From Treponema sp. (GTDB lineage: Bacteria > Spirochaetota > Spirochaetia > Treponematales > Breznakiellaceae), in assembly GCA_031257195.1 (NCBI GenBank), contig JAIRPD010000065.1, forward strand, positions 1-61,867: a DNA stretch of 61,867 nucleotides, in the 5' to 3' direction. The notes under the pieces are model-generated. The model saw only the letters and a program-made list of their open reading frames with translations, was not told the origin of the DNA and did no database searches. Below, in pieces: positions 17,110 to 26,455 of this stretch (its first letter is position 1; each line of letters opens with the position of its first letter). The position numbers and the translations under genes were made by a program.

Positions 17110-19566
17110 TCACGGGGCGGAAAAGCGGCGGGGCCGGCGTTTTCCCTTGAGTAAAAACGCGCAGAGGAAAGCGGCGCTCAGTCCGGGGAACACCCCCAGG
17201 GCAAGGAGCCGGACCGGCGGAAAGGAACTGAACAGCAGGGCGCCAAAAGAAAGGGCGGTGGTCCCGTAGGAAAGGATCACCCCCTGTCCCGCGGCCCCTT
17301 CCCCCGCCGGGGGGTTTTCGGTCAGGTAAAACATATAATCCAGCCCCAGCCCCAGGACCAGGATGAAGGCGGCGGCGGAAAAGAACGAAAGGGGAAGTCC
17401 CAGCAGGCTGTGAACCCCCAGGCTTACCAGGGCCGCCGCCAGGGGGATGGCGGCGATCCTCAGGGGGCGCGCCGCTTCCCGGTAATAAAAAACCACCCCC
17501 AGGACAATCAAGCCGTAGGCGACGGCCAGCAGCTTGAGCATGGTCAGCGTCAGGGCGTCAAGTTCCGCGGAAATATCCTCCGTCTTGTTAACAAACGCGG
17601 CCCAGGGGTATCGCGCCGCCAGGGAAGAAAAGGTCCGCCGGGACCCCTCCTCCGCGCCCAGGGGCAGAATCACCGAGTACCAGCGTTCGCCGATCCGCCC
17701 CAGGAGCAGGCCCGAAAGGGCCCGGGCCGCGTAGGCGGGGACGGCGGCGGGCAGGGCCCGGCGTTCCCCCAGGGCCAGGTACTCTTCCCGCAGGGTCTTT
17801 CCCAGGGCCGCGGCGTCTTCCGGGGAAAAACCCAGGGCCCTGTACTGGGTCTCCGCCAGGGGCAGCAGTTTCGAGGCGGCCCGGTAGTGCTGTTCCTGGG
17901 TTTTTACCGGGGGAACAAAAAGGGAATACCCCAGATACGTCCCCGGCGCTTGCTCATTCAGCAGGGCAAGAAAACGTTCCTCGTTCTCCAGCGTTTCCTG
18001 GAGGCTCGATCCGGCGATGATAAAATAGGACGCGCCGGAACGGTAGTTCAGCGCCGAGGAGGCGATCCGTTCCCAGGCCAGGAGTTTTGGCGAAACGGTG
18101 TAAAGGCTTCGAAGATCGTTCTTTACCACCGGCGGGCCCCGGAGGGCGATGATCAACGCCGGGGCCGCCAGGAAGAGCCCCAGAGCCGGGACCGCCCTGG
18201 GGACCGCCCCCAAAGCCGCCCCCAGGGCCGGGATAAACGGCGCGGGTTTCCGGTTCCCGGGGTTTTCCCGGCGATCCTTCCCCGGCGGGGGGGTGTACCA
18301 TGTTCCCAGGGCGGGGAACAGGCAAAAGACCGTGGCGTAGGAGCTGAGCAGCCCCGCCGCGGAAAAAAGGGCGAACTGCTTGAGAATCCCAAAGGGGGCG
18401 AACAAAAACACCAGAAAACAAAAAGCCGACGAGACAAAGCTCAGCGAGACACCCCTGAAGAGAAGGGCGCATATCTCCCCGCCTCCCAGGCCCCGGCGGC
18501 GCTGGATAAAAAAGTGGATGGAATAGTCAACGCTCAGGCCGATAAGGGAGGCGCCGAACACAAAGGTAAGGACATGGACCGTTCTAAACGCCAAAAAGGC
18601 GGCGCTTAACCCCAGGCAGATCGAGGAAAGGGCGGCGAAGGTGATCATCAAGGCCGGCAGGGGGGAACGGAAGATCAGGATGAACAAGAGAAAGAGCAGG
18701 GTGAGGGTGAGGACGCTTAACAGGGTGATCTCCCCCTGGGCCCTGGCGGCGCTTTCATGGCTGTGGAAGGGAAAGCCGGAAAAGACAAACCCCGCGGTTC
18801 CGTCCCCGGCGATCCGCTCCGCCGCGGCGTATAGTTCCCGCACCCCCCTTCCGCCGCCGCCCAAGGAGGCCCCCTCCCCGCTCAGCGTACCCCGGATCAG
18901 TACATAGCGCTGTCCCTCGAATTCCGCGCCAAGAACCCCCTCCCGGAGGAAGGCCCCCTTTCCCCCGGAGGGGTCCGCGCCAAAGCCCCCGCCGTTTACC
19001 AGGGGAGAGGCCAGGAAGAACCGCAGTTCCCGTTCCGCCAGCAGGAAGGGATCGCTGTCCAGGTTTTCCAGTCCCGTAATGGTCAGGGCCCCGTAGGCCC
19101 GGGCCAGGGCTTCCCCGGCTATTTCCCCTTCCTTGTCCTGGGCCAGCAGGGCGGCGCTTTGGGGATCCAGCAGCGTGTAACGGTATTCGTGGAGGTAGGC
19201 GAAAAATTCCGCGATAACGGTTTCGTCCACCCCCAGGGAAAGGTCCTCGAAGTACAGAGGCCCGGTCCGGCCCGGGGTGTACCGGACCAATTCGCCGTAG
19301 AGTTTTTCCGCCCCCTCCCTGGCCCGGTGGAAATCCTCGTTTCCCGCCAGGATCACAAAACTCCGGGCGCTTCGCTCCTCCAGCAGCCGCTCCGCCGCGG
19401 CGTAGGTTGTGGAAGAGGGGGGCAGCAGTCCCAGCAGATCCGTGTCCAGGGCCGGCGGGGAAAGCCCCCAAACCGTGGTAAGAACCAGGGCCAGGACCGT
19501 TCCCAGGTGAAGGACCAGCCACAGAAGGACCGGCGGCGGGTTAGGGCTTAAAAAGGGAGGCTTCAT
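17110..19566 (-). CDS. MMPL/RND-family lipid exporter of an aryl-polyene-type locus
   Basis: An 818-residue inner-membrane protein with two repeats. Each has one helix, a large periplasmic domain and a five-helix bundle. Conserved segments include FVFGASLIGLSVDYSIHFFIQRR and LVLGLGLDYMFYLTENP, the Asp-bearing helices of RND proteins. It is predicted to move a lipid product from the inner membrane towards the outer membrane. It is the last gene of the leftward operon and overlaps the LolA-like gene by 26 bp. MMPL plus LolA-like is the transport pair characteristic of aryl-polyene clusters. Confidence 0.85.
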   Translation of the reverse strand: MKPPFLSPNPPPVLLWLVLHLGTVLALVLTTVWGLSPPALDTDLLGLLPPSSTTYAAAERLLEERSARSFVILAGNEDFHRAREGAEKLYGELVRYTPGRTGPLYFEDLSLGVDETVIAEFFAYLHEYRYTLLDPQSAALLAQDKEGEIAGEALARAYGALTITGLENLDSDPFLLAERELRFFLASPLVNGGGFGADPSGGKGAFLREGVLGAEFEGQRYVLIRGTLSGEGASLGGGGRGVRELYAAAERIAGDGTAGFVFSGFPFHSHESAARAQGEITLLSVLTLTLLFLLFILIFRSPLPALMITFAALSSICLGLSAAFLAFRTVHVLTFVFGASLIGLSVDYSIHFFIQRRRGLGGGEICALLFRGVSLSFVSSAFCFLVFLFAPFGILKQFALFSAAGLLSSYATVFCLFPALGTWYTPPPGKDRRENPGNRKPAPFIPALGAALGAVPRAVPALGLFLAAPALIIALRGPPVVKNDLRSLYTVSPKLLAWERIASSALNYRSGASYFIIAGSSLQETLENEERFLALLNEQAPGTYLGYSLFVPPVKTQEQHYRAASKLLPLAETQYRALGFSPEDAAALGKTLREEYLALGERRALPAAVPAYAARALSGLLLGRIGERWYSVILPLGAEEGSRRTFSSLAARYPWAAFVNKTEDISAELDALTLTMLKLLAVAYGLIVLGVVFYYREAARPLRIAAIPLAAALVSLGVHSLLGLPLSFFSAAAFILVLGLGLDYMFYLTENPPAGEGAAGQGVILSYGTTALSFGALLFSSFPPVRLLALGVFPGLSAAFLCAFLLKGKRRPRRFSAP

Positions 19567-20206
19567 CGGCGCTTAAGGCTGGGGAGTAGGCGTGGTTGGA
19601 CAACTCGTAGAGGATCGAGTCGCCGCTTTGTTCCAGGAGGAGCATCCGCCTCAGGACGGAATCCCCCTGGATAACGATTGCCCGGGCGAAGGCCCTGATT
19701 GAGCTGTCTTTGGGGAGCAGTCCCAGTTTCCACCCGCCGCCGCTTTCGCTAAAGTACACCTCAAAGGCCTCAGTGAGTTTCCGCGCGTTCCCGGTAAAGA
19801 CGGCGCTCATGGTTTGGGAGATCCGGGTAAAGGTTTCGTTCCCCCCCGCGTCCAGCCGGGACACCGCGCCCCCCCCGGCCTGGATGATAAAATCCCCGCC
19901 CAGGGCCATCACCGAAGGGTAGGGAACCCGGGTGTCCCAGATCATCCCCCGGTCAGCGTCCACCGCGAAGGTTCCCCGGGAAACCAGGGACCGGCCCAGG
20001 CGGCTCAGGGTCTTGGTTTGGACAAATTCCCCCCGGATCACCCGGTGTTCCGCCAGGGCGGCGCAAACCCGGTCAAACCGGGGCCGGGTTTCCGCGGTCA
20101 GGGGGCGGCTAAAGACCTCGTCGGGAAGCGGGGCCGCCCCTTGGGCGAAGAGCGGGAGGGACAGGGCCGGAACCAACAAAAAAAAGACGGCGCGTACCCG
20201 TTTCAA
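19541..20206 (-). CDS. LolA-like outer-membrane lipoprotein carrier
   Basis: A 221-residue secreted protein with a signal peptide (AVFFLLVPALSLPLFAQG). The LolA-type half-barrel starts at IRGEFVQTKTLSRLGRSLVSRGTF, with MIWDTRVPYPSVMALG next, as in the LolA-related proteins of aryl-polyene clusters. It would shuttle a lipid or lipoprotein across the periplasm, taking it from the neighbouring MMPL exporter. The start overlaps the thioesterase stop by 4 bp (ATGA). Confidence 0.85.
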   Translation of the reverse strand: MKRVRAVFFLLVPALSLPLFAQGAAPLPDEVFSRPLTAETRPRFDRVCAALAEHRVIRGEFVQTKTLSRLGRSLVSRGTFAVDADRGMIWDTRVPYPSVMALGGDFIIQAGGGAVSRLDAGGNETFTRISQTMSAVFTGNARKLTEAFEVYFSESGGGWKLGLLPKDSSIRAFARAIVIQGDSVLRRMLLLEQSGDSILYELSNHAYSPALSADEASLFKP

Positions 20207-20706
20207 AATTCGCTCGTCCCCTCCGGGGTTTGGGCGTCCCCGTTTTGTCCCGCCCTTTCCCCGGCCGCTTGAGCCTTGACCTCCAGCAGCCTTTCCACCC
20301 GGTCAATAAAGACCCGGGGGCAGGTAAAGCGGGATTCGCCTTTTACCATGTCAATCGCCATCTGGGTACTGGTTCCCCGGGTGGTTAGTTCCCCGGTGAC
20401 GGCGTTAAAAAGCTCGTACTTTATACGGATCCGGTTTTCGTATTCCTCCAGGACGGCCCTGGCCCGCACCCGGTCGCCAAAGCGGAGGGGCCGGATAAAC
20501 TTGAGGGAAAGGCCGGTAACGGGAAAGGCGTACCCCGATTCTTTCATTTCCCCGTAGCCGTAACCGATATGGTCCAGCAGGGCCCGGCGGGCCCTTTCCA
20601 GGTAGTTTACATAGTTTCCGTGCCAGACCACTTCCATGGAATCCACCTCGTAGAATTCCACGGTAAATTCAGTTCCGGCGCTAATTCCGCAATCTTCTAT
20701 CCGCAT
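20203..20706 (-). CDS. Hotdog-fold acyl-ACP/CoA thioesterase (4HBT type)
   Basis: A 167-residue thioesterase. The active-site region YEVDSMEVVWHGNYVNYLERAR matches the 4-hydroxybenzoyl-CoA thioesterase family, where the Asp and the following HGNYV are characteristic. It probably releases the acyl chain from an ACP in the lipid pathway. I start it at the ATG at 20706; the upstream extension of the frame lies in the neighbouring acyltransferase. The C-terminal ~20 residues are a polar tail not typical of the family. It lies in the same operon as the LolA-like gene, which it overlaps by 4 bp. Confidence 0.85.
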   Translation of the reverse strand: MRIEDCGISAGTEFTVEFYEVDSMEVVWHGNYVNYLERARRALLDHIGYGYGEMKESGYAFPVTGLSLKFIRPLRFGDRVRARAVLEEYENRIRIKYELFNAVTGELTTRGTSTQMAIDMVKGESRFTCPRVFIDRVERLLEVKAQAAGERAGQNGDAQTPEGTSEF

Positions 20707-20722
20707 GGGTCTCCCCGGCGCT

Positions 20723-21724
20723 TTATTCTTCCGCCTCCCGGGAAGGCGCGGAAGTCCAAAAGTCAAAGAAATTATACCATTGATACGGATGTTGTAAACA
20801 GTAACCCTCAAGCAGGGCGGCGAAACGCCGGGCCCGGCTTTCCGCGATTTCCCGCTTTTTCTTTCGGGACCCGCCCACTTCCGCCGCCCCGTCTTCCGGC
20901 CCCGCCGTTGGGGGGGCCAGCGGGTGGACGTACATATCGTAGTCCGGTATGGGGGATAGATCCCCCCGGCGCAGGGCAAAGACCGCGTAGACCGGGACAT
21001 CCAGCAGCGAGGCCAGCACAAAGGGGCCCTGGGGAAAGGGGGCGGGCTTTCCCAAAAAGGGGAACATAAACACCTTGTCCCGGTTGTGGGCGGAGGTCCG
21101 GTCCCCGGCGATAACCGCCAGGCCCCCCCGCTCCGTTTCTTCCTGGAGGGCGATGATCGAGCCGGGATCTATGGCGTTGGCGCTGATGATCTTCAGGGAG
21201 GACCGGGGGTTGAGCCGGGCGAGGAGGCCGCTAAAACGGGGGATCACGTCAAAGTCAATAACCGAGGTAACCGGCACGGGCCGGGAAACGCCGGTCCGCC
21301 TAAAGTCCGCCAGGGCCCGGAGCAATTCCGCGTTTCCCAGGTGGGAACAGAGGAGCGCCGCCCCCCTTCCCTGTTCCAGGTCCCCGATAAGGGCGTTAAC
21401 GCCGTCGTTTTGAAAATGGATCCGCTTAAAGGGAATTCCGCCGCCCCAGGCCAGGACCTTTTCCACCAGGGTAAGGGCAAAGGCGGTGATGTGCTTCAGG
21501 GCCGATAGTCCGCCCCGGTCCGGGCGGAAGGCGGCGAAACGGCGGAGAAAGCGCCGGGATTCGTCCCTTCCTTTTCGAAAGAAGAGGAAGTAACAGAAGC
21601 CCACGGGGTAGGCCGCGAGGCTTAAAAAGAAGGGAGGCAGGACCTTGAACAGGAAAAAGAACAGAACCATGTGCCAGGAACGGGCCGCCTCTTTCTGCTC
21701 CGACCAATGCCTGGATTCCCTCAT
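20723..21724 (-). CDS. LpxL-type lipid acyltransferase
   Basis: A 333-residue membrane-bound acyltransferase of the lauroyl-transferase family. It has an N-terminal hydrophobic anchor (VLFFFLFKVLPPFFLSLAAY) and the catalytic HxxxxE in CSHLGNAE, followed by GDRTSAHNRDKVF and FPFLGKPAPFPQGPF. Aryl-polyene clusters encode such an enzyme, believed to attach the polyene to a lipid. It lies between the ligase fusion and the thioesterase in the leftward operon. Confidence 0.85.
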   Translation of the reverse strand: MRESRHWSEQKEAARSWHMVLFFFLFKVLPPFFLSLAAYPVGFCYFLFFRKGRDESRRFLRRFAAFRPDRGGLSALKHITAFALTLVEKVLAWGGGIPFKRIHFQNDGVNALIGDLEQGRGAALLCSHLGNAELLRALADFRRTGVSRPVPVTSVIDFDVIPRFSGLLARLNPRSSLKIISANAIDPGSIIALQEETERGGLAVIAGDRTSAHNRDKVFMFPFLGKPAPFPQGPFVLASLLDVPVYAVFALRRGDLSPIPDYDMYVHPLAPPTAGPEDGAAEVGGSRKKKREIAESRARRFAALLEGYCLQHPYQWYNFFDFWTSAPSREAEE

Positions 21725-21746
21725 TGTTGCCAGAACCCCCGCCGCC

Positions 21747-24026
21747 TTACCGGGAGGCTCCGGGCTGGATACCGATAGTTCCCGAGGCGAAGGTCTTGTC
21801 CCCCGCCGGGGAGGTGATGGTAAAACGCAGCGCGGCCCGATCCCGGTCCAGGTTTAGCTCAAGCCGCGGTTTAGCGCCCGGGAGGATCGGGCCCTTGAAT
21901 TTAAGGCGCCGCGCCCCCAGAACGGAATAGGCCCCCAGGCCGAAAACCTGGGCGGCGCAGGCCAGGACCAGCTCAAACTGGGCCGCCGCGGGGAGGATCG
22001 GGAAACCCGGAAAATGCCCGTCAAAGTAGGGGCTTGATCCGGGAATGTCCAGCTCAAGCGCCGCGCTGTCCTGGTCCCCCTCGATCAACAGGCCGGTAAC
22101 TTCCCCCGGCAGGACAAGAGGGGTATCGCGAAACAGCCTTTCCAGGCTTTCTTTTTTGAGTTTCCCCTGGGGATTCCGGGGCAGTTCCTCCAGGTAACGC
22201 CATTTTTTGGGGATCACCACGTTTTCAAAAAAGCGCTGAAGCTGTTCCCGAAAGTACCGGTTAACGTATAACTTTTCGCGGCCCGCGAACCGCTCCCTTC
22301 CCTGTTCGTTAAACACCACCGCGGCGGCCAGGTACTGGCGCTTATCCTGGAGGGCGATTACCGCGGCGTCCGATACCAGGCCGGTCTGCCGGATTCGGTT
22401 TTCCACCTCCGGCAGGGAGATCCGCTTTTCCTCAATTTTAACAATCGAATCGGCGCGACCCTGGAGGAGAAACCGGCCGCCGGGAAGGAATTCCACCAGA
22501 TCCCCGGTGGTGAATCCCCGGGGGTCCCGAATATAGGGGGATTTGACCACCAGGCGGCCCTCGTTATCCCGGGAGAGTTCGGCGTTGTCAAAGGGGTTCC
22601 ACGCGGGGCCGTCCTTTGACTGCCGCCAGGCTATGCCCGAAGTTTCGGTGCTGCCGTAGACTTCCAGGGGCCAAAAGCCAAAGACCCGTTCCGTCGCCTC
22701 CGCGACATCCGGGGGGACCGCCCCGCCGGAGGTAAATATCCAGGGGGAGCGGAGGCCAAAGCTTTCCACCTCCCCTCCGGCCCCGGCGGCTTCCACGGAG
22801 CGCTTTAACAGGGCCGGAACGGTAACGATCAGGTAGGAGTCGTCCACCAGCCGCCGGAAAGTTTCGGGGTACTCGATCCGCTCCCGGCGGAAGGGAATTC
22901 CCGCGGTAAAGGGGAGCATCACCGAAAAGAGGAGGCCGTAAATGTGGTGGGGGCTTACGGTGGAACAGAGCTTTCTCGCGAGAAACTCCTCCCCCCATTT
23001 AGCGAGGATAAAGGCGTTGTCGTTCTCGAATTCCGTGAGCCGCTGCCGGACCGCCTTGGGCCGCCCCGTGGTTCCCGAGGTATACATCACTATCACCGTC
23101 TCATCCGCCCGGATCACCGGAACCGGGTCCTCCAGGAGAGGACCCGCCGGAAGGGCCGCCCCTTCCACCAGGTCCGGGATGTAAAAGACGGTTTCGTCCC
23201 CCGGGTCCGGTGAACCGTCCAACGAACCATCCGCCGCCAGGCCGGCCGTAACCGCCGCGTCCCGGCGGTCGGTAAGGAAGGCCGTATCCTCCGGCCCGCC
23301 GCTTTCCGGCCCGGAGATAATCTCCGCGATATAGGCCGGGGAAATGGTGCCGGTGAGGATCGTTTCCTTCCCCAGTTGGAGCAGGGCGGTGTAGCCCAGA
23401 AGGAAGTACCAGTAGTCGTCGCAGTAAAGTATCCAGCGGCGCTTGCCCGTCCGCCCAATCACCCGCCGCAGGGCCGCGGTTCCCGCCAGAAAATCGTTCC
23501 AGGTTTTGTGGTTCCCCGCGCCGTAACAGCCGGAATAGCAGATCACCCTGCCGCCCTCCCGGGAAGAAGGGGTAAAGGCGGAAAGCGGCGCGGCCCTGGG
23601 TATGGATTTATCCACCATCTTGCGTACCCACCATTCGGTTCCAAAAAGAATACCCATTATTATATAGGAAATTCCCCCGTTGTAAAGCGCCCACAGTGTC
23701 CCGGAGGAACGAAAAATCGTAAAAACCGAGACCGCGCCGTTAAGGGCGAAAAAGAGGCACCAAAGGGCGGTAACTTCGCGGCAATAGGCGGCGATCCGGC
23801 CCTCCCCCAGGGTTCCTTTTATTTTGTGGGGCTTTTTTTTGTCCATGAGCAGGGCCAGCCTAAAGGCCATGGAGGGGGGAAAAACCAGGGTGGCCCCAAA
23901 AACGGCCAGGAACAGGGCGCTGGTAAAAACCGGGTACAGCTTAACGATGAGGGGAAGTTTGAAAACAAAGCGGCCGCCCCATACCAGAACCGGGTACAGC
24001 GCCGCCGCCAGTACCAGGAACCTCAC
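21747..24026 (-). CDS. Three-part fusion: membrane domain, AMP-dependent acyl/aryl ligase and hotdog dehydratase
   Basis: A 759-residue protein. Residues 1-150 are membrane-embedded and resemble the COG4648 proteins of aryl-polyene clusters. Residues about 180-640 are an adenylate-forming ligase with YTSGTTGRPKA near residue 315 and YGSTETSG further on. Residues about 650-759 form a FabA/FabZ-like hotdog domain with FDGHFPGFPILPAAAQ. In other clusters these are three separate genes. The ligase would activate the starter acid and load it onto an ACP. The stop overlaps the ACP upstream by 4 bp. Confidence 0.85.
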   Translation of the reverse strand: MRFLVLAAALYPVLVWGGRFVFKLPLIVKLYPVFTSALFLAVFGATLVFPPSMAFRLALLMDKKKPHKIKGTLGEGRIAAYCREVTALWCLFFALNGAVSVFTIFRSSGTLWALYNGGISYIIMGILFGTEWWVRKMVDKSIPRAAPLSAFTPSSREGGRVICYSGCYGAGNHKTWNDFLAGTAALRRVIGRTGKRRWILYCDDYWYFLLGYTALLQLGKETILTGTISPAYIAEIISGPESGGPEDTAFLTDRRDAAVTAGLAADGSLDGSPDPGDETVFYIPDLVEGAALPAGPLLEDPVPVIRADETVIVMYTSGTTGRPKAVRQRLTEFENDNAFILAKWGEEFLARKLCSTVSPHHIYGLLFSVMLPFTAGIPFRRERIEYPETFRRLVDDSYLIVTVPALLKRSVEAAGAGGEVESFGLRSPWIFTSGGAVPPDVAEATERVFGFWPLEVYGSTETSGIAWRQSKDGPAWNPFDNAELSRDNEGRLVVKSPYIRDPRGFTTGDLVEFLPGGRFLLQGRADSIVKIEEKRISLPEVENRIRQTGLVSDAAVIALQDKRQYLAAAVVFNEQGRERFAGREKLYVNRYFREQLQRFFENVVIPKKWRYLEELPRNPQGKLKKESLERLFRDTPLVLPGEVTGLLIEGDQDSAALELDIPGSSPYFDGHFPGFPILPAAAQFELVLACAAQVFGLGAYSVLGARRLKFKGPILPGAKPRLELNLDRDRAALRFTITSPAGDKTFASGTIGIQPGASR

Positions 24027-24271
24027 GGTTCCTGAACAAGGGGATAAAGCACTTCCACCACGTCCTGAACGGTCTTGACATGCTTGAACTGTTCAGGCTC
24101 AATCTTGCCCCGCGCGTAGGGCTTCATTTTGACGATCAGGTCCACCGCGTCTATGGAATCCAGGTCCAGGTCCGCCGTCAGGCCGGCTTCGGGGGTAACC
24201 TGATCTTCCCCCAGCTCGAATTCCTGGATCAACACTTCCTTGAGTTTCGCGAAAACCTCGTCCCTGGTCAT
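24023..24271 (-). CDS. Acyl carrier protein (second of a pair)
   Basis: An 82-residue acidic ACP. The phosphopantetheine serine lies in DLDLDSIDAVDLIVKM at about residue 39. It is clearly different from the adjacent ACP, as is usual in aryl-polyene loci, where two ACPs have separate roles in priming and extension. It overlaps both neighbours by 4 bp. Confidence 0.9.
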   Translation of the reverse strand: MTRDEVFAKLKEVLIQEFELGEDQVTPEAGLTADLDLDSIDAVDLIVKMKPYARGKIEPEQFKHVKTVQDVVEVLYPLVQEP

Positions 24272-24528
24272 TTGTTTTTCTCCTCCGTGATATACGCCGC
24301 CAGGCTGTTCACCGAGGCGAAATACTTTTTGTTGTCCGCGTCTTCCGCCGAAAACGTAACCCCAAATTTCTTTTTCAGGGCCACCCCCAGCTCCAGGGCG
24401 TCTATGGAATCAAGGCCCAGCCCGGCCCCAAAAAGCGGCGCCGAATCGGGGATATTTTCCGGTCTTAGGTCCTCCAATTCCAGGGCGCCGATGATTAGTT
24501 TCTTGATTTCCAGCTTCAGGTCTTCCAT
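24268..24528 (-). CDS. Acyl carrier protein (first of a pair)
   Basis: An 86-residue ACP with the attachment serine in GLGLDSIDALELGVALKKKFG at about residue 43. It is the first gene of the leftward lipid operon. The start at 24528 lies 6 nt after TATACT and no ribosome-binding site is present, so a leaderless transcript is likely. Holo-ACP formation would need a phosphopantetheinyl transferase encoded elsewhere. Confidence 0.9.
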   Translation of the reverse strand: MEDLKLEIKKLIIGALELEDLRPENIPDSAPLFGAGLGLDSIDALELGVALKKKFGVTFSAEDADNKKYFASVNSLAAYITEEKNK

Positions 24529-24534
24529 AGGGCT

Positions 24535-24540
24535 AGTATA
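24535..24540 (-). promoter_or_regulatory. -10 element of the leftward lipid operon
   Basis: TATACT on the minus strand ends 6 nt before the ACP start codon. The -35 is weak (around GTAGAC, 18 bp upstream). The 155-bp gap to the divergent methyltransferase would hold both promoters. Confidence 0.5.
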
Positions 24541-24683
24541 CCAGCGGAGAGAGGGAAAGTCTACGCTTTCGCGTCCCGTCCCCGGACTTGACGGGGGCGC
24601 GAAGAGGCGGTATGGTAAGCTCATCATGCTTTTCCCAGGGGCTTTCCCAGCCAGAACAACCGCCATCCATCCCGCCGGAAACC

Positions 24684-25769
24684 ATGGACGCCGCTAGTTA
24701 CCGGAAGGATATTTCCGCCCTGGCCGCCAAATTCGAGGCCCAAAAGATAGCCTTCGCCCCCTTGGCCTTCCAAGCGGTCCGGGCCCTGCGGAACCTGGGG
24801 ATCCTCCGGCTGGTGTCGGAAGCCGGGGACCGGGGACTGAGCCGGGAAGAGGCGGCGGAAAAGGCGGGGGTTTCCGTTTACGGCGCGGGGGTCCTCCTGG
24901 AGATGGCCCTGGGCCTGGGGGTGTGCGGGCTGGCGGAAGCCGAAACCGAGCGGTTTGTGCTGGGAAAAACCGGCTGGTTCCTCCTGGAAGACGAGATGAC
25001 CGCCGTCAATTTTGACTTTGTCAACGATGTTTGTTATTCCGGGGCCCCGGGGCTTACCGAATCCATCAAAACCGGCAAACCCAAGGGCCTTGAGGTCTTT
25101 GGCCGCTGGTCCACGATCTACGAGGCCCTTTCCTCCCTGCCGGAGGGGGCGAAAAAGAGCTGGTTCGCCTTCGATCACTTTTATTCAGACCGGGCCTTCG
25201 CCGGGGCCCTTCCCCTGGTGTTCGCGTCCCCGCCCCGGCGGATCCTGGACATCGGGGGAAACACCGCCAAATGGGCCGTCCTGTGCTGCCGCCGGGACGC
25301 CTCCGTCCGGGTAACGGTGGCGGATCTTCCCGGCCAGACCGCCCTGGCGGAACAGGCCGCCGCCGCCGCCGGTTTCGCGGACCGGATTTCCGTGTACCCC
25401 TGCGATGTCCTGGACCCCGCCGCGGCCCTGCCCCCGGGGCATGACGTGATCTGGATGAGTCAGTTCCTGGACTGCTTTGCCCTGGAGGATGTTACCGCCA
25501 TACTCCGAAAGATCGCCGCCGTCAGCGTCCCCCAAACCAGGGTCTATATCCTGGAACCCCTGTGGGACAAACAGCGCTTTGAGGCGGCGGCCTTTTCGCT
25601 CCAGGCGACAAGCCTGTACTTTACCTGCGTGGCCAACGGCAGAAGCAAGATGTACCGGTCCGGGGAACTGCGCCGGGCGGTGGAGGCGGCGGGCTTCGAG
25701 GCCGACGGCGAGTGGCACGACCTGGGCTCCCACTGCTATTCCCTGCTGCGCTTTAGGCCGCGGCCATGA
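24684..25769 (+). CDS. SAM-dependent methyltransferase of the lipid locus
   Basis: A 361-residue O-methyltransferase-like protein. An N-terminal helical/winged-helix region (FAPLAFQAVRALRNLGIL onwards) precedes the Rossmann domain. That domain has ILDIGGNTAKWA as motif I (about residue 190) and DVIWMSQFLDCF. It matches the methyltransferases of aryl-polyene clusters, which modify the aryl head group. Start uncertain: an ATG at 24612 is in frame and has a weak GAGGCGG upstream, but the family N-terminus begins near MDAASYRKD. It overlaps the next gene by 4 bp. Confidence 0.8.
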   Translation: MDAASYRKDISALAAKFEAQKIAFAPLAFQAVRALRNLGILRLVSEAGDRGLSREEAAEKAGVSVYGAGVLLEMALGLGVCGLAEAETERFVLGKTGWFLLEDEMTAVNFDFVNDVCYSGAPGLTESIKTGKPKGLEVFGRWSTIYEALSSLPEGAKKSWFAFDHFYSDRAFAGALPLVFASPPRRILDIGGNTAKWAVLCCRRDASVRVTVADLPGQTALAEQAAAAAGFADRISVYPCDVLDPAAALPPGHDVIWMSQFLDCFALEDVTAILRKIAAVSVPQTRVYILEPLWDKQRFEAAAFSLQATSLYFTCVANGRSKMYRSGELRRAVEAAGFEADGEWHDLGSHCYSLLRFRPRP

Positions 25770-26455
25770 AGGGCCCCCGCCCCGGCGCGGCCGGGCGAAT
25801 CCGGGTTGTACGTTTCGGTTCCTGGCGCCCCGCCCCGGGAGAGGAGGAGCCGGATATAGGCTTCACCGATCCCCGGTTCCGCCGCCGGCTGTCCCTGATT
25901 TCCCGCATGACCATCAGGGTGATCCGCGATATTATGCCCCTGGGGGAGGAAACAAAGATCTACTTTGTGTCCTTCCGGGGTGAGGTGAACCGGCAGTTCA
26001 CGATCAACAAAGCCCTCTTTGAGGAGGGGGAGATTCCCCCCGCGGCCTTTTCCCTGTCGGTATTTAACGCCCCCCCGGCGCTGGCCTCCATGGCGCTGAA
26101 CCTGACCGCGGGGTACAGCGCCGTCTACCCCGGGGGAAACAACTTCCGCTCCGCCCTGCGGGGAGCCGCCGCTTCCCTGCTGGCGGTCCCTCCCGGCGGC
26201 GCGCCCCGTTCCGGGGAGCGGCTGGCCCTCGCCTACGCCGACGAGGCCCTTATCCCCGAATACCGGCCCCTGGGGAGGGTCCCCCCCGGCGCGGCCCCGG
26301 GACATTCCGTCCCGCCCCTGGCCTTCGCGGCGCTCCTAAGCGCCGCCCCCGAGGACGGCGCCGGGGCGGCGCTGCCCCCCGAAGAAGACTGGGAAACCCC
26401 CGGGGCGTTTTTGGGCGCCCTGGAACGGGCCTTTGACCAGGAAAGCCGGCCATGA
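25766..26455 (+). CDS. Beta-ketoacyl synthase-like chain-length factor
   Basis: A 229-residue protein of the truncated ketosynthase-like family found in aryl-polyene loci. The typical start is RRRLSLISRMTIRVIRD, followed by YFVSFRGEVNRQFTI and FSLSVFNAPPALASMALN. No catalytic Cys-His-His triad is present, so it should act as a partner of a true ketosynthase. That partner is not encoded in this window. The C-terminus is Pro/Ala-rich. Confidence 0.8.
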   Translation: MKGPRPGAAGRIRVVRFGSWRPAPGEEEPDIGFTDPRFRRRLSLISRMTIRVIRDIMPLGEETKIYFVSFRGEVNRQFTINKALFEEGEIPPAAFSLSVFNAPPALASMALNLTAGYSAVYPGGNNFRSALRGAAASLLAVPPGGAPRSGERLALAYADEALIPEYRPLGRVPPGAAPGHSVPPLAFAALLSAAPEDGAGAALPPEEDWETPGAFLGALERAFDQESRP

